Assembly (NCBI GenBank): GCA_964427535.1
Contig: CAYRVF010000086.1
Span: 1-22,977, forward strand
Source: CAYRVF01 sp964427535
GTDB taxonomy: Bacteria; Chloroflexota; Ktedonobacteria; Ktedonobacterales; JADMIN01
Reading direction: 5' to 3'
Length of the DNA: 22,977 nt
Shown in pieces: positions 1 to 8,342 of the stretch. How positions within the stretch are numbered: the first letter of the stretch is position 1; the number at the start of each line of letters is the position of its first letter. A program made the translations under genes and the position numbers. The notes under the pieces were generated by a model, which saw nothing but the letters and a program-made list of their open reading frames with translations, had not been told where the DNA came from and searched no databases.

Positions 1-958
1 CCTCGGGGGTGATGACGGTGAGCGGGCGCATGCTGCCCACATTCGTCGGGATGTCCTCCTCCACGGCGAGACGCACGGCGTAGGCGACCGCGCTCAATGT
101 GATGGCCGCGACCGCGTTTAGGCTCCCCGCCATCTGCGGTGCCGAGCCAGTGAAATCGAACGTCGCCGCGTCGCCGGAAATAGTGAGGGTCAGCGCGATG
201 GCGATGTCGTTCGTGCCGTACCCGTCGCCATCCAGGTAGTCATGGGCGTATACCTCGCCGTCTGGCAGGCTGCCGAGCAGCGCCCGCGTGATGCGCTCGG
301 CGTAGTCTTGCAGCGCGTGCCCGTAGCGCGTGACCTCCGCGAGCCCGCCGCGCGCGACGTATTCCAGCAGTCGCCGCTCGCCGATGCGGTTGGCCGCGAT
401 CTGGGCGAGCAGATCGCCGCGCCGTTCGTCCGGCGTGCGCACGTTGCGCAACAACACGCTGAACAGACCGTCATCCAGCTCGCCGCCGTGCAGCATCTTG
501 ACCGGCGGCAGGATGATGCCCTCCTGATACAGCTCGCGGGCGAGGCTGAGGCTGCCAGGGGCGATGCCGCCGACGTCGGCGTGGTGCGCGCGATTGGCGA
601 CGTAGAATGACGGGCGCGACTCCCCATCGGCATAGACCGGGGCCACGAGGGTGAGGTCGGGCAGGTGCGTGCCGCCCTGATAGGGGTCGTTCAGCAGCAC
701 CATGTCGCCCGGGTGCAGCGTGTGCGCGTCGAGCGCGGCACGGACGCTGGCGGGCATCGAGCCGAGATGCACCGGGAGATGCTCGGCCTGCGCGATGGTC
801 TCGCCGTTGGCATCGAAGATCGCGCACGAGAAGTCGCGCCGCTCCTTGATGTTCGGGCTGTAGCCAGTGCGCATGAGCACCTCGCCCATCTCTTCGGCCG
901 CCGCCTGGAAGAGCTGCTTGTAGATTTCGAGCCGGACGGGATCGATCTGCTGGCTCAT
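1..958 (-). CDS. hyuB: Hydantoinase B / oxoprolinase family protein (3' end outside window)
   Basis: This is the second subunit of an ATP-dependent hydantoinase/5-oxoprolinase-type amidohydrolase, which opens cyclic amides such as hydantoins or 5-oxoproline in the cytoplasm. The frame is open from the ATG at 958 to the window edge (318 codons). The N-terminus (MSQQIDPVRLEIYKQLF) is followed by family hallmarks: MRTGYSPNIKERRDFSCA, then HLGSMPASV, then GDMVLLNDPYQGGTHLPD, then FYVANRAHHADVGG, and later DYLDGDGYGTNDIAIAL and FDFTGSAPQM. The start overlaps the stop of hyuA by 4 nt (ATGA), so the two are translationally coupled. HyuB is usually 500-600 residues, so about 40% lies outside. The family is certain; the substrate cannot be read from sequence and could equally be an acetone-carboxylase-like or N-methylhydantoin substrate. 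Confidence 0.95.
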   Translation of the reverse strand, partial: MSQQIDPVRLEIYKQLFQAAAEEMGEVLMRTGYSPNIKERRDFSCAIFDANGETIAQAEHLPVHLGSMPASVRAALDAHTLHPGDMVLLNDPYQGGTHLPDLTLVAPVYADGESRPSFYVANRAHHADVGGIAPGSLSLARELYQEGIILPPVKMLHGGELDDGLFSVLLRNVRTPDERRGDLLAQIAANRIGERRLLEYVARGGLAEVTRYGHALQDYAERITRALLGSLPDGEVYAHDYLDGDGYGTNDIAIALTLTISGDAATFDFTGSAPQMAGSLNAVAAITLSAVAYAVRLAVEEDIPTNVGSMRPLTVITPE

Positions 959-2937
959 GACGCGGCCTCCTTCTCAGCGGCCGGGCGCAGCGGCACGTGA
1001 ATGTTGCCGTAGCGGTCGATGCGCGCGCTGAAGCCGGGCGGCACGAGGAACGTGGCATCCGTACTCGCCAGCAACGCGGGACCGGCGACACGCTGATCGC
1101 GCACGAGCGCATCCAGATGGTAGACGACGGTCGTCTGCCGCTGTCCGCCGAACCACGCTTCCACCGTCGCCGTCGGAGGGGACGGCTCGCCCGCTGTGAT
1201 CTCGGGCAGCGGGAAGCCGGGATGAACCACGCGCAGGGCAACGCTGGCGTTGACGATCTCGATGGGGGCCTCGTCGGCATAGCCGAAGCGGCGAAGATGC
1301 TCGTCCGCGAAGGCGGCCACGGTCCCGGCGACCGTGCCGTCCCAAGCCACTGTCAACTCGTAGGACTGGCCGCGATAGCGCATGTCGAGCATGCGGTCGA
1401 TGAGTACTTCCTCCGCGGCGTCGGTCGCGTCGAGCTGGCGCTCACACGCGGCGGCGAGCTCGTCGAATACCGACACAATATCGTCGTCCACGGTCGCCTC
1501 CGCAATGCGCAGCACGCTGGCGGATGCTGTGACACGCGTTTCGGAGAGTAGCATGCCAAGCGCGCTCAATGTGCCCGCCGCCGCTGGCATGAAGACGCCG
1601 CGCATGCCGAGGGCGCACGCCAGATCGACGGCAGAGAGTCCACCCGCCCCGCCGAAGCAGAGCAGCGTGAAGTCCGCTGGATCGTGACCCCGACGCGCGC
1701 TGACCGTGCGCACAGCACGCTCCATCGCCGCGTTCGTGACGGCGATGACGCCGGTAGAGAGCTCCTCCGCCGACAGCGAGGTGCCGAAGAGCACCGACTC
1801 GGCGGCACTGGTCGCGGCCGCGAGGTCGAGCGACATGCGTCCGCCGAGGAAGTAGTCTGGCAGCAGATGGCCCAGCAGGGCATGCGCATCGGTCACGGTG
1901 AACAACTGACCGCCGCGCCCGTAGCACGCGGGACCGGGATTGGCCCCCGCCGACTCTGGTCCGACGGCCAGTGCGCCGCCGCGATCGAAGCGGGCGATCG
2001 AGCCGCCGCCCGCGCCGATGGTGAAGATGTCGAGCATCGGCATGCGCAACGGTAGGCCGTCAACCATTCCCTCGCGGGTGCGCTCCGGCTGGCCACGCAG
2101 CAACGCGACGTCGGTGCTGGTGCCGCCCATATCGAGCGTGATGACATCGTCGAGGCCAGCGGCACGCGCGACCGCATACGCGCCCACGACACCGCCCGCC
2201 GGGCCGGAGAGGATCATGCTGGCCGGGCGCGCGAGCTCGCCGGAGGGCTGCCGCCCGCCATCCGAGCCGATGAGCCGTAACGGACCCGCCAGGCCCGTGC
2301 GCAGCCGCTCGACGTACGCCGCCACCTTGGGCGCGACGTAGGCGTTCAGCACCGTGGTGCTGGTGCGCTCGTACTCGCGGTACGTCGGATCGACGTCGCT
2401 CGACGCATAAACGAACGGCAAGTCGCGCAGCGCGTCGGCGAGCAGCCTTTCGTGCGCGTCGTTGGCGTAGGCGTGCAGCAGGCAGATCGCCACGGCCTCG
2501 GGGCGCTGGGAGCGGAGGGCCTGACAGACGCGGTGGAGCTCATCGGGCGCGAGGGGAACCAGCACCTCACCGTAGGCGTCGAGGCGTTCATGGACCTCCA
2601 GGCGGCGCTCGGCGGGGACGACGTGCTGGGGCTTGACGACGCGCGCGCGATATATGCCGAGGCGGTTCTGACGGCCGATCTCCAGCACGTCCGCGAAGCC
2701 CTCGGTGGTGAGGAGGACGACACGCGCGCCGTGCCGTTCGAGCAGCGCGTTCGTCGCGATGGTCGACCCGTGGATCAGCAGGACGTCGGGCGAATTGGCG
2801 CCGAGCTGCGCGATGCCGTCGAGGAGGCCCCGCTCAGGCGCCTCGGGAGTCGTCGGCACCTTATGGCGCCGCAGCTCGCTTCCCGTCCACCAGACGAGAT
2901 CGGTAAAGGTGCCTCCGATATCGGCGCCGAGCAACAT
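955..2937 (-). CDS. hyuA: Hydantoinase A / oxoprolinase family protein
   Basis: This is the ATP-binding partner of HyuB, 660 residues, a normal length for the family. It opens with MLLGADIGGTFTDLV, the phosphate-1 loop of the Hydant_A_N/ASKHA fold. A second nucleotide loop, DMGGTSTDVA, lies near residue 270, followed by GAGGGSIARFD and GANPGPACYGRGG, which are signatures of the hydantoinase A domain, and CFGGAGG further on. The ATG at 2937 has a GAGGGG ribosome site about 5 nt upstream. The stop overlaps the hyuB start. The pair would hydrolyse a cyclic amide with ATP. The 155 bp upstream hold no clear promoter, so transcription may come from its own weak promoter or read through from the minus-strand gene at 3093-4076. 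Confidence 0.95.
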   Translation of the reverse strand: MLLGADIGGTFTDLVWWTGSELRRHKVPTTPEAPERGLLDGIAQLGANSPDVLLIHGSTIATNALLERHGARVVLLTTEGFADVLEIGRQNRLGIYRARVVKPQHVVPAERRLEVHERLDAYGEVLVPLAPDELHRVCQALRSQRPEAVAICLLHAYANDAHERLLADALRDLPFVYASSDVDPTYREYERTSTTVLNAYVAPKVAAYVERLRTGLAGPLRLIGSDGGRQPSGELARPASMILSGPAGGVVGAYAVARAAGLDDVITLDMGGTSTDVALLRGQPERTREGMVDGLPLRMPMLDIFTIGAGGGSIARFDRGGALAVGPESAGANPGPACYGRGGQLFTVTDAHALLGHLLPDYFLGGRMSLDLAAATSAAESVLFGTSLSAEELSTGVIAVTNAAMERAVRTVSARRGHDPADFTLLCFGGAGGLSAVDLACALGMRGVFMPAAAGTLSALGMLLSETRVTASASVLRIAEATVDDDIVSVFDELAAACERQLDATDAAEEVLIDRMLDMRYRGQSYELTVAWDGTVAGTVAAFADEHLRRFGYADEAPIEIVNASVALRVVHPGFPLPEITAGEPSPPTATVEAWFGGQRQTTVVYHLDALVRDQRVAGPALLASTDATFLVPPGFSARIDRYGNIHVPLRPAAEKEAAS

Positions 2938-3092
2938 AGATCCCCTCGTCTGCGCTGTGCCTGAACCGCGAGCATGGTCGAGGCGTACACGATCAGCCGT
3001 GCGCGGGCGAGCGCTCGACGGACCTCACGCAGTCTCGGGGAGAGCCGAACACAGAGGCCCATCGGGTACACGCCATCGCGCACCCTTAGGTG

Positions 3093-4076
3093 TTACCACA
3101 TCCAGACTCGGCGGACCACGGGCACGCCACGGCTCCGGCAATATTCGTGGATGAAGGCGCGCATCATATCGCGCTGTGTCGGCCGCAGCAGATTGGGGCC
3201 GATGCAGCGCAGGCGATGGTCGCCGCGCAGCCGCAGCATGACCTCGCGCGGGTCGCACTCGATGAGCTGGACGTCCTCCCAGGCGATGGATGCCGAGCGC
3301 CCGCCCAGTAGCTGCTGGACTCGCAGACCCTTCTCGGTCACCTGTACTTCTTGGAGCAACCACCAGATGGTGAGGCCCGCTCCAGCGGCGAGAACAAGCG
3401 CGAGGAGTCCCAGCGGAATGCTCGCCCACAACGGCAAGCGCAGCACCGCTGCCACCCCAACCGCTAGCGCTATGACAAGGACGAGCACGGCGCCAGCCAC
3501 GTGATAGGGGCGTGGGCGCGCTCGCAGCGTGCCGGTGAGACCGCCCTCGGCCATCGCGTACAGGTCGCCCATCACGATGCTCTGGGCCTCCTGGCGCAGT
3601 CCTCCGCCGAGCACATGCGGTGGAAGCCGCAGCAGCAACTGGCGGTGCAGGCGCAGCCCGTCGCGCATGAGCCGAGGCACGAAGGTGATCCGCGTGCCGT
3701 CCGTCCCGATGATGATGACACGTGGGCCATGTTTCTCGACACGCTCGACCATTTGCCAGGGAACTTCGTCCCAGAGCTTCCACGGGCGGCCGACCGCGAT
3801 GCCGGTGTTGCTGGTACGCACGGCTTTGAGGGTGAGCAGTGCGAGCGGCAGGCACGGAATCCATAGCAAGAGCAACAGCGGCAGCCAGACCGGCACCGAG
3901 CCGTGGGTGTTCAGCGCAAGGAACGCTCCCGCCAGCGCGATGAGCACCGGAATCGCCAGCAACCCGAGGGCGAGATATGGCCCAGGCCGGTAAATCGTCG
4001 CATCCGCCAGGGGCGTCGAGGCTACGATGCGGGCCGGAGTGGAGAGAGGCGATGAAGGCCGTGGGTACTGGTCCAT
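3093..4076 (-). CDS. Membrane protein with duplicated 2TM + PH-like architecture
   Basis: Function unknown; 327 residues. Four hydrophobic helices come in two pairs, at about residues 34-56/61-84 and 192-214/217-241. Each pair is followed by a soluble segment of about 75 residues (86-160 and 244-318) with a bacterial PH-like pattern: a 'T..G..V' strand (TSNTGIAVGRPWKLW and VTEKGLRVQQLLGG), a W-[DE]-[DE]-V turn (LWDEVPW and AWEDVQ), and later basic strands. This looks like an internal duplication of a 2TM-plus-PH unit as in YdbS/YdbT-type proteins. I chose ATG 4076 because AGGG lies about 8 nt upstream; an ATG two codons earlier (4082) is too close to it. A longer open frame to 4307 is ignored because it would include the promoter. 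It is transcribed divergently from the glycosyltransferase gene. Confidence 0.75.
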   Translation of the reverse strand: MDQYPRPSSPLSTPARIVASTPLADATIYRPGPYLALGLLAIPVLIALAGAFLALNTHGSVPVWLPLLLLLWIPCLPLALLTLKAVRTSNTGIAVGRPWKLWDEVPWQMVERVEKHGPRVIIIGTDGTRITFVPRLMRDGLRLHRQLLLRLPPHVLGGGLRQEAQSIVMGDLYAMAEGGLTGTLRARPRPYHVAGAVLVLVIALAVGVAAVLRLPLWASIPLGLLALVLAAGAGLTIWWLLQEVQVTEKGLRVQQLLGGRSASIAWEDVQLIECDPREVMLRLRGDHRLRCIGPNLLRPTQRDMMRAFIHEYCRSRGVPVVRRVWMW

Positions 4077-4121
4077 AGTCATATCCCTACATCGGAGAGC
4101 GTTTGCCGTATCGGTGGCGGC

Positions 4122-4151
4122 ATTATAAGCGCCGCCTCCCTGTCGGGGCAA
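4122..4151 (-). promoter_or_regulatory. Promoter for the 2TM/PH-like gene
   Basis: Reading the minus strand, TATAAT (4127-4122) is a perfect -10. TTGCCC (4151-4146), 18 bp upstream, matches the -35 consensus at four of six positions. Initiation near 4116 gives a leader of about 40 nt before ATG 4076 and rules out the longer upstream frame. Confidence 0.5.
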
Positions 4152-4248
4152 CACCTGTGGGACCTCCGTAGAGCGCGACGCCCCCTTGCCAGTGCGGGTA
4201 CAATGTGCAAAAGCGAGTTGACGGCGTGCGAGAGCTCGGGAGCGGTGT

Positions 4249-6747
4249 GTGAACCGGCAGGCAGCAGTCACCGTCGTCGTGGACGTCCCCTCCGCAGAGA
4301 CACCCACTCCTCAGCGGGCCAGCAGGCTGCACGTGCTGACCGTCTATCTCGCGTTGGTGATTGGGCTGATGTCGCTGGCGCGGCTGCTGCTCGCGATGAC
4401 GGCACTCCCACTGGGCGTGACGCTCACCCCGCAGGCGACGACCCTTACGGTGGACGGACAGACAATCACGCTGCGCGCGACGAGTGCACCAACGAACATC
4501 GTGTTCGAGGCGCCCCAGCCGAACGTGCGCGAATATCAGATCGACGGCACCGACTCCACCAACAACTTCACCGAGGACCCGGCGTATCTCGCGAGCCTCG
4601 CCCGCTCGCCATACTATCGCTTCCAGGCCTGGATGCGCGACTTCGGCAGCTACGACGCCTGGCGCGACATCTCTGTAAGCGATCAGACGACTGGGAAGAT
4701 CTCCGGGGCCACCGAGACGCCGGGCGGCACGGTGTTGTTGCCGCTGCCATCGTCGCGGAACCTACGGGTCACCGCCAAGTTGTTCCGGCCTGAAACACCC
4801 ACGAGCCTGCTGCTCCTCTGCGGCGGGTCTCCATGCTTTCTGGCCACACTCGACCGCAACGACCGCTACGTGGCAGCTGAGTCGCTCACGCCGTCGGGAC
4901 AGGTGAGCGCCACCCGCCGCGTCTTCTTCCCGCTGCGTCCGGGGCCGTTCGCGGCGGAGGTAGCGTACTTCATCGTCGAGGTCGGCTTGTGGGCGTTGCT
5001 TGCCGGAGGCGCGGCAGGTATGCTGGCGTACAGCGTGGCGGTGGGGCTGGGTCGCGCACGCATACGCTTGCAGTCCGCGCAGATGCGCGCGCGCGTAGGC
5101 GGCATGATTGAGCAGCTCGCGGCATCACGACGACGCGCGGCGGCATGGCCCCTGTTCAAGCGGATGGATCCCTGGGACGCCCTCGCGACGCTCGTGGCGC
5201 TGGCTTCGCTGGGCGTGACCCTGTGGATCGCCACCGTCCAGTACCAGAGCCAGCCACATATCCTCGATGCCAGCGCCTATCTCTTCCAGGCCAAGATCTT
5301 CGCCTCGGGACGGCTGACCGCGCCCGCTCCCCGCGACCCGGCCGCGTTTCAGGGCCCATTTATGATCGTGTCACAGGGGCGCTGGTTCTCGCAGTATCCG
5401 CCGGTGACACCCGCGCTGCTCGCGCTGGGACTGCTGTTACATGTGCCTTTCGCCGTCGAGCCGGTGCTGGGCACGCTCGCGCTGTGGGGCATCTACCGAA
5501 TCGGGCGCACGCTGTTCTCGCCGATAACCGGTGTGCTGGCGATGTCGCTGGGGGCGCTCTCGCCGTTCTACGCGTATCTGGCCGCGTCGTATATGAGTCA
5601 CACGGTTGCGCTGTTCTTCGGCGTGTATTTCGTGCTGCTGATGCTGCGCTACGCTGACGGGCTGCGGATTCGTGACATCGTGCTGGCGGCGTTCTGTGCG
5701 GGCGGGCTGCTGCTCTCGCGGGAACTCACGGCGTTGCTGCTCTGTGTGCCGACGCTGGTGTACGTGGGCTGGGTCGAGCGGCGACGGCTGCTCGGCAACA
5801 TCGCGGCGATGGTGCCCGGGCTGCTGTGGGGTGCGAGCGCGGCAGGGCTGTGCCTGTGGATCTATGGCCTCTACAATCTGCACCTGACGGGCAGCCCGTT
5901 GCTACTGCCGCGCGAAGTCTTCGCCCCTTTCGACCGCTACGGCTTCGGCCAAGGCGTTGGTTTCTACGGGCAACATACGCTCGCCGCGGGCTTCATCAAC
6001 CTGGACGAGCAGCTCACTATTCTCGCCATCGACCTCTTCGGCTGGCCCTTCTACCTGACTCTCGCGCTGCTCCCCATCGCGCTGTTGCCCTGCGGGCGGC
6101 GGACGTGGGATATCTATTGCCTGCTGATCGTGGGTGTGCTCTGCGCCGCGCAGATCGGGTTCTACTACCACGGCATTTATCTGGGGCCGCGCTACCTCTT
6201 CGACACGCTGCCGTTTCTCCTGCTGCTCACCGCGCGGGGTATCACAGGGCTGGCGCGCGTCCTCGCTCGCGTTGGAGCGGCCCTCACGGGCTCCTGGCAA
6301 GGGGCGAGTCGTGGCGCACGGATCGCGACGGGCGTGCTGGTGTGCGCGCTCCTGTCCTGCGGACTGGGGTATTACTGGCCACGGCAGGTCGCGTTGCATG
6401 ACGGCTTCACAGGGCTCTCCGCCGCGCAGCACGTTCGCGTGGCCACCATCTATGCGGAGCGCCCGGCCGGCAGCATCGTCGTCACGAGTGACTGGTACCT
6501 GTATAACTATGTCCTGTGGCCTCTCAACGATCCGAATCTGACAGGCTCAACGCTCTATGCGTTCGCGCCCTCGCCAGATGCTCTCAATCGCCTCCATACC
6601 GAATTTCCTACTCGCGCGTTATATGAGATAGCGGTCGCTCCAGATGGGACGGTCTCGTTCACGCGGCTGGCCGTTCGAGGGCAGGTCAATTCGTCCTTGG
6701 GTGCCCTCGTTCGTCCTTCCTCTAGTGTGGTGCGGTGGGGTCTGTGA
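4249..6747 (+). CDS. GT-C (GT39-like) membrane glycosyltransferase with extracytoplasmic N-domain
   Basis: Predicted polyprenyl-phosphate-sugar-dependent transferase of the dolichyl-phosphate-mannose mannosyltransferase type, 832 residues in the cytoplasmic membrane. The GT-C core starts near residue 320. HILDASAYLFQAK carries the acidic residue (Asp340) expected in the first outer loop. It is followed by GRWFSQYPPVTPALLALG (about 377-394), many TM helices, and YLGPRYLFDTLPF near 645, a common motif of this class. Unusually, a helix at 29-52 is followed by about 185 polar, beta-rich residues before the next helix at 239-265, so an extracytoplasmic domain precedes the core. GTG 4249 has GGGAG 6 nt upstream. 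The stop overlaps the next gene's start (GTGA). The acceptor and donor are unknown. Confidence 0.8.
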   Translation: MNRQAAVTVVVDVPSAETPTPQRASRLHVLTVYLALVIGLMSLARLLLAMTALPLGVTLTPQATTLTVDGQTITLRATSAPTNIVFEAPQPNVREYQIDGTDSTNNFTEDPAYLASLARSPYYRFQAWMRDFGSYDAWRDISVSDQTTGKISGATETPGGTVLLPLPSSRNLRVTAKLFRPETPTSLLLLCGGSPCFLATLDRNDRYVAAESLTPSGQVSATRRVFFPLRPGPFAAEVAYFIVEVGLWALLAGGAAGMLAYSVAVGLGRARIRLQSAQMRARVGGMIEQLAASRRRAAAWPLFKRMDPWDALATLVALASLGVTLWIATVQYQSQPHILDASAYLFQAKIFASGRLTAPAPRDPAAFQGPFMIVSQGRWFSQYPPVTPALLALGLLLHVPFAVEPVLGTLALWGIYRIGRTLFSPITGVLAMSLGALSPFYAYLAASYMSHTVALFFGVYFVLLMLRYADGLRIRDIVLAAFCAGGLLLSRELTALLLCVPTLVYVGWVERRRLLGNIAAMVPGLLWGASAAGLCLWIYGLYNLHLTGSPLLLPREVFAPFDRYGFGQGVGFYGQHTLAAGFINLDEQLTILAIDLFGWPFYLTLALLPIALLPCGRRTWDIYCLLIVGVLCAAQIGFYYHGIYLGPRYLFDTLPFLLLLTARGITGLARVLARVGAALTGSWQGASRGARIATGVLVCALLSCGLGYYWPRQVALHDGFTGLSAAQHVRVATIYAERPAGSIVVTSDWYLYNYVLWPLNDPNLTGSTLYAFAPSPDALNRLHTEFPTRALYEIAVAPDGTVSFTRLAVRGQVNSSLGALVRPSSSVVRWGL

Positions 6748-8093
6748 AGCGCGAAGATCACAAGGCACATCTCCAGGCAGAGAGCGGCCTGAGCCACGGC
6801 GATGCCGTCATGCTGCTGGTAGACTATCACTTTGGCCGCCTGTCTCCAGCGCAGACGGCAGCGGTGGAAGCACATCTGCGGACGTGCGATGTGTGCCAGC
6901 GCGAGGGGCTGCGGCACGCGCCGACAGAACGACGTGAGGCCGCGCGCAAGTCGAGCCGACTGCGCCCGCAGCGACAGCGTCGATCGCGCTCCCAGACGCG
7001 GCTGCTGCTCGTGCTGCTGCTGGTGCTGGGAGCCGTGAGTGCGCTGGCATACATGCAGGGGCAGACGCATGCTCTGTCTGGCGTGGTCTCGCTGCTGTCC
7101 TCCTCAAGGGCTCAGAAGGCCGAGACTCCAGACGTTCCCGCGCTTACCGCGGCGCGCCAGTTCGATGTCTCGTCACGTGGAGCGGTCGCCGTGGCAATGT
7201 CGCCGCAGGGAACGTCGCTGGCGGCGTCGCGGTTCGCGGGGGCGGGTCCGGAGGTGGTGCTGTTCGACGCAAAGACGGGGCATGCGACCACGACTCTGGT
7301 GTGGTCTGGCTCGTCTGTCCCAACAGTGCTCGACTGGTCTCCGAATGGACAACTGCTCGCGGCCGCCGACGGCAAGCAAATTGGTATCTGGTCGATCGCG
7401 CAGAGCCAGCTCACGTGGACCTCTCCCGCGCCTGCTCGGCCCGCGGTGCGCGTCTTTGACGTGGAGACCGGCAACGTCATACAGCAGCCTGATCCCGCAT
7501 CGGCATTCGCGGACGGCACCTTTCTGCAATGGGGAGCCGATGGGCAACTCACACGCGCGCCCGCCGGAGCTGCTGGACCGAGTGGCATCGAGACCAGCGA
7601 CGGGCCGCTCATCGGACTGTGGCAGGCGCGTGGCAGCCATCTCGCCGGGCAGGCAAATGGCACGGTGCGCCTGGGCTCGTTTTCTGCCGACGATAACGTG
7701 TTGCAGTGGTCGCCCGATGCCCGGTACCTCTTGTGGGGCGCCCTCAATCAGCCGCTCGCGCTGACCAAGACGACTGCCGCCGCTGCGTCAACGGGCATCG
7801 CGCCGCCTAACGCGGTCGTGGCGCTCGTTGCCCAGCGGCTGGCACAGGCAAAGCGCGGTGAGGCGATGGCGTGGTTCGCGCCCGATGGTCAGCGGGTGGC
7901 CATCTGCGACGCGACGGCGAGCGCGCTGACGGTGTACGATGTCGTTTCTGGCGCGGCAGTCGGGGCGGTACCAGGCGTGTGCCACGGCGCCCACATCCAA
8001 ATGGTCACCTGGCAGCCCGATATGAGCGGCCTGGTACTTGCCCGCACGGACGCATCGGTGACGGTCTACCCGCTGGCGAGTGCTCATCCGTAG
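6744..8093 (+). CDS. Zinc-finger anti-sigma-like protein with periplasmic WD40-like propeller
   Basis: A single-pass membrane protein of 449 residues. The cytoplasmic N-terminus has the anti-sigma zinc-finger pattern: HFGRLSPAQTAAVEAHL followed by His44-x3-Cys48-x2-Cys51. A very basic stretch (63-86) precedes one TM helix (87-104). The outer region has repeated propeller-like strands, for example VAMSPQGTSLAASR, LDWSPNGQLLAAADG, LQWSPDARYLLWG and AWFAPDGQRVAI, each followed by a strand like VYDVVSG. No sigma factor gene is adjacent, so calling it an anti-sigma factor is inference; it could sense the wall or a glycan made by its neighbour. I start at GTG 6744, which overlaps the preceding stop by 4 nt; an in-frame GTG at 6735 is the alternative. 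Confidence 0.75.
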   Translation: MKREDHKAHLQAESGLSHGDAVMLLVDYHFGRLSPAQTAAVEAHLRTCDVCQREGLRHAPTERREAARKSSRLRPQRQRRSRSQTRLLLVLLLVLGAVSALAYMQGQTHALSGVVSLLSSSRAQKAETPDVPALTAARQFDVSSRGAVAVAMSPQGTSLAASRFAGAGPEVVLFDAKTGHATTTLVWSGSSVPTVLDWSPNGQLLAAADGKQIGIWSIAQSQLTWTSPAPARPAVRVFDVETGNVIQQPDPASAFADGTFLQWGADGQLTRAPAGAAGPSGIETSDGPLIGLWQARGSHLAGQANGTVRLGSFSADDNVLQWSPDARYLLWGALNQPLALTKTTAAAASTGIAPPNAVVALVAQRLAQAKRGEAMAWFAPDGQRVAICDATASALTVYDVVSGAAVGAVPGVCHGAHIQMVTWQPDMSGLVLARTDASVTVYPLASAHP

Positions 8094-8174
8094 CCGTGCC
8101 CACGGTCGATGAGCCCCCTCGCGGTCCATCAGTGACAGACGTTGCCTTTCGCCACCATCCCCGCCTCTGTGCAC

Positions 8175-8207
8175 CTCCCTTCAAGGGGAGCGAGTTGGGG
8201 GAGAGGT
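8175..8207. repeat. Hairpin repeat element, copy 1
   Basis: The arms CTCCC (8175-8179) and GGGAG (8186-8190) form a short hairpin. It is followed by a G-rich stretch ending in GAGAGGTT (8201-8208). The overall layout, C-rich arm, hairpin, then GAGAGGTT, matches the element at 10236-10272. It lies between the anti-sigma-like gene and the next promoter and may also end transcription, though no T-run follows. Confidence 0.5.
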
Positions 8208-8268
8208 TCTGCCGCAGCACGCCGTTCGCGGGTATGCTATGCTACAGTCGGGCCTGTGTACCATCCGC

Positions 8269-8297
8269 CTGAGAGCCGGACCGGCATCGCATATAAT
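8269..8297 (+). promoter_or_regulatory. Promoter for the 8343 gene
   Basis: A perfect TATAAT (8292-8297) has CTGAGA (8269-8274), a four-of-six -35, exactly 17 bp upstream. Initiation near 8304 gives a leader of about 40 nt and excludes start codons upstream of 8304. Confidence 0.6.
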
Positions 8298-8342
8298 GGT
8301 GGCGACCGCGAGCAGACGCGGACCCGGATGAGGAGCGAGAGT

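Noticed and set aside
2775..3083. Minus-strand open frame upstream of hyuA
   Set aside because: It overlaps hyuA in another frame and shows no ribosome site or family features.
4199..4204. TACAAT as the -10 of the glycosyltransferase gene
   Set aside because: No acceptable -35 lies 16-18 bp upstream and no extended -10 is present, so I do not list it as a promoter.
8142..8342. N-terminal extension of the phosphorylase-like protein
   Set aside because: The segment contains a perfect TATAAT promoter and a hairpin, and the GTG at 8343 has a strong ribosome site.
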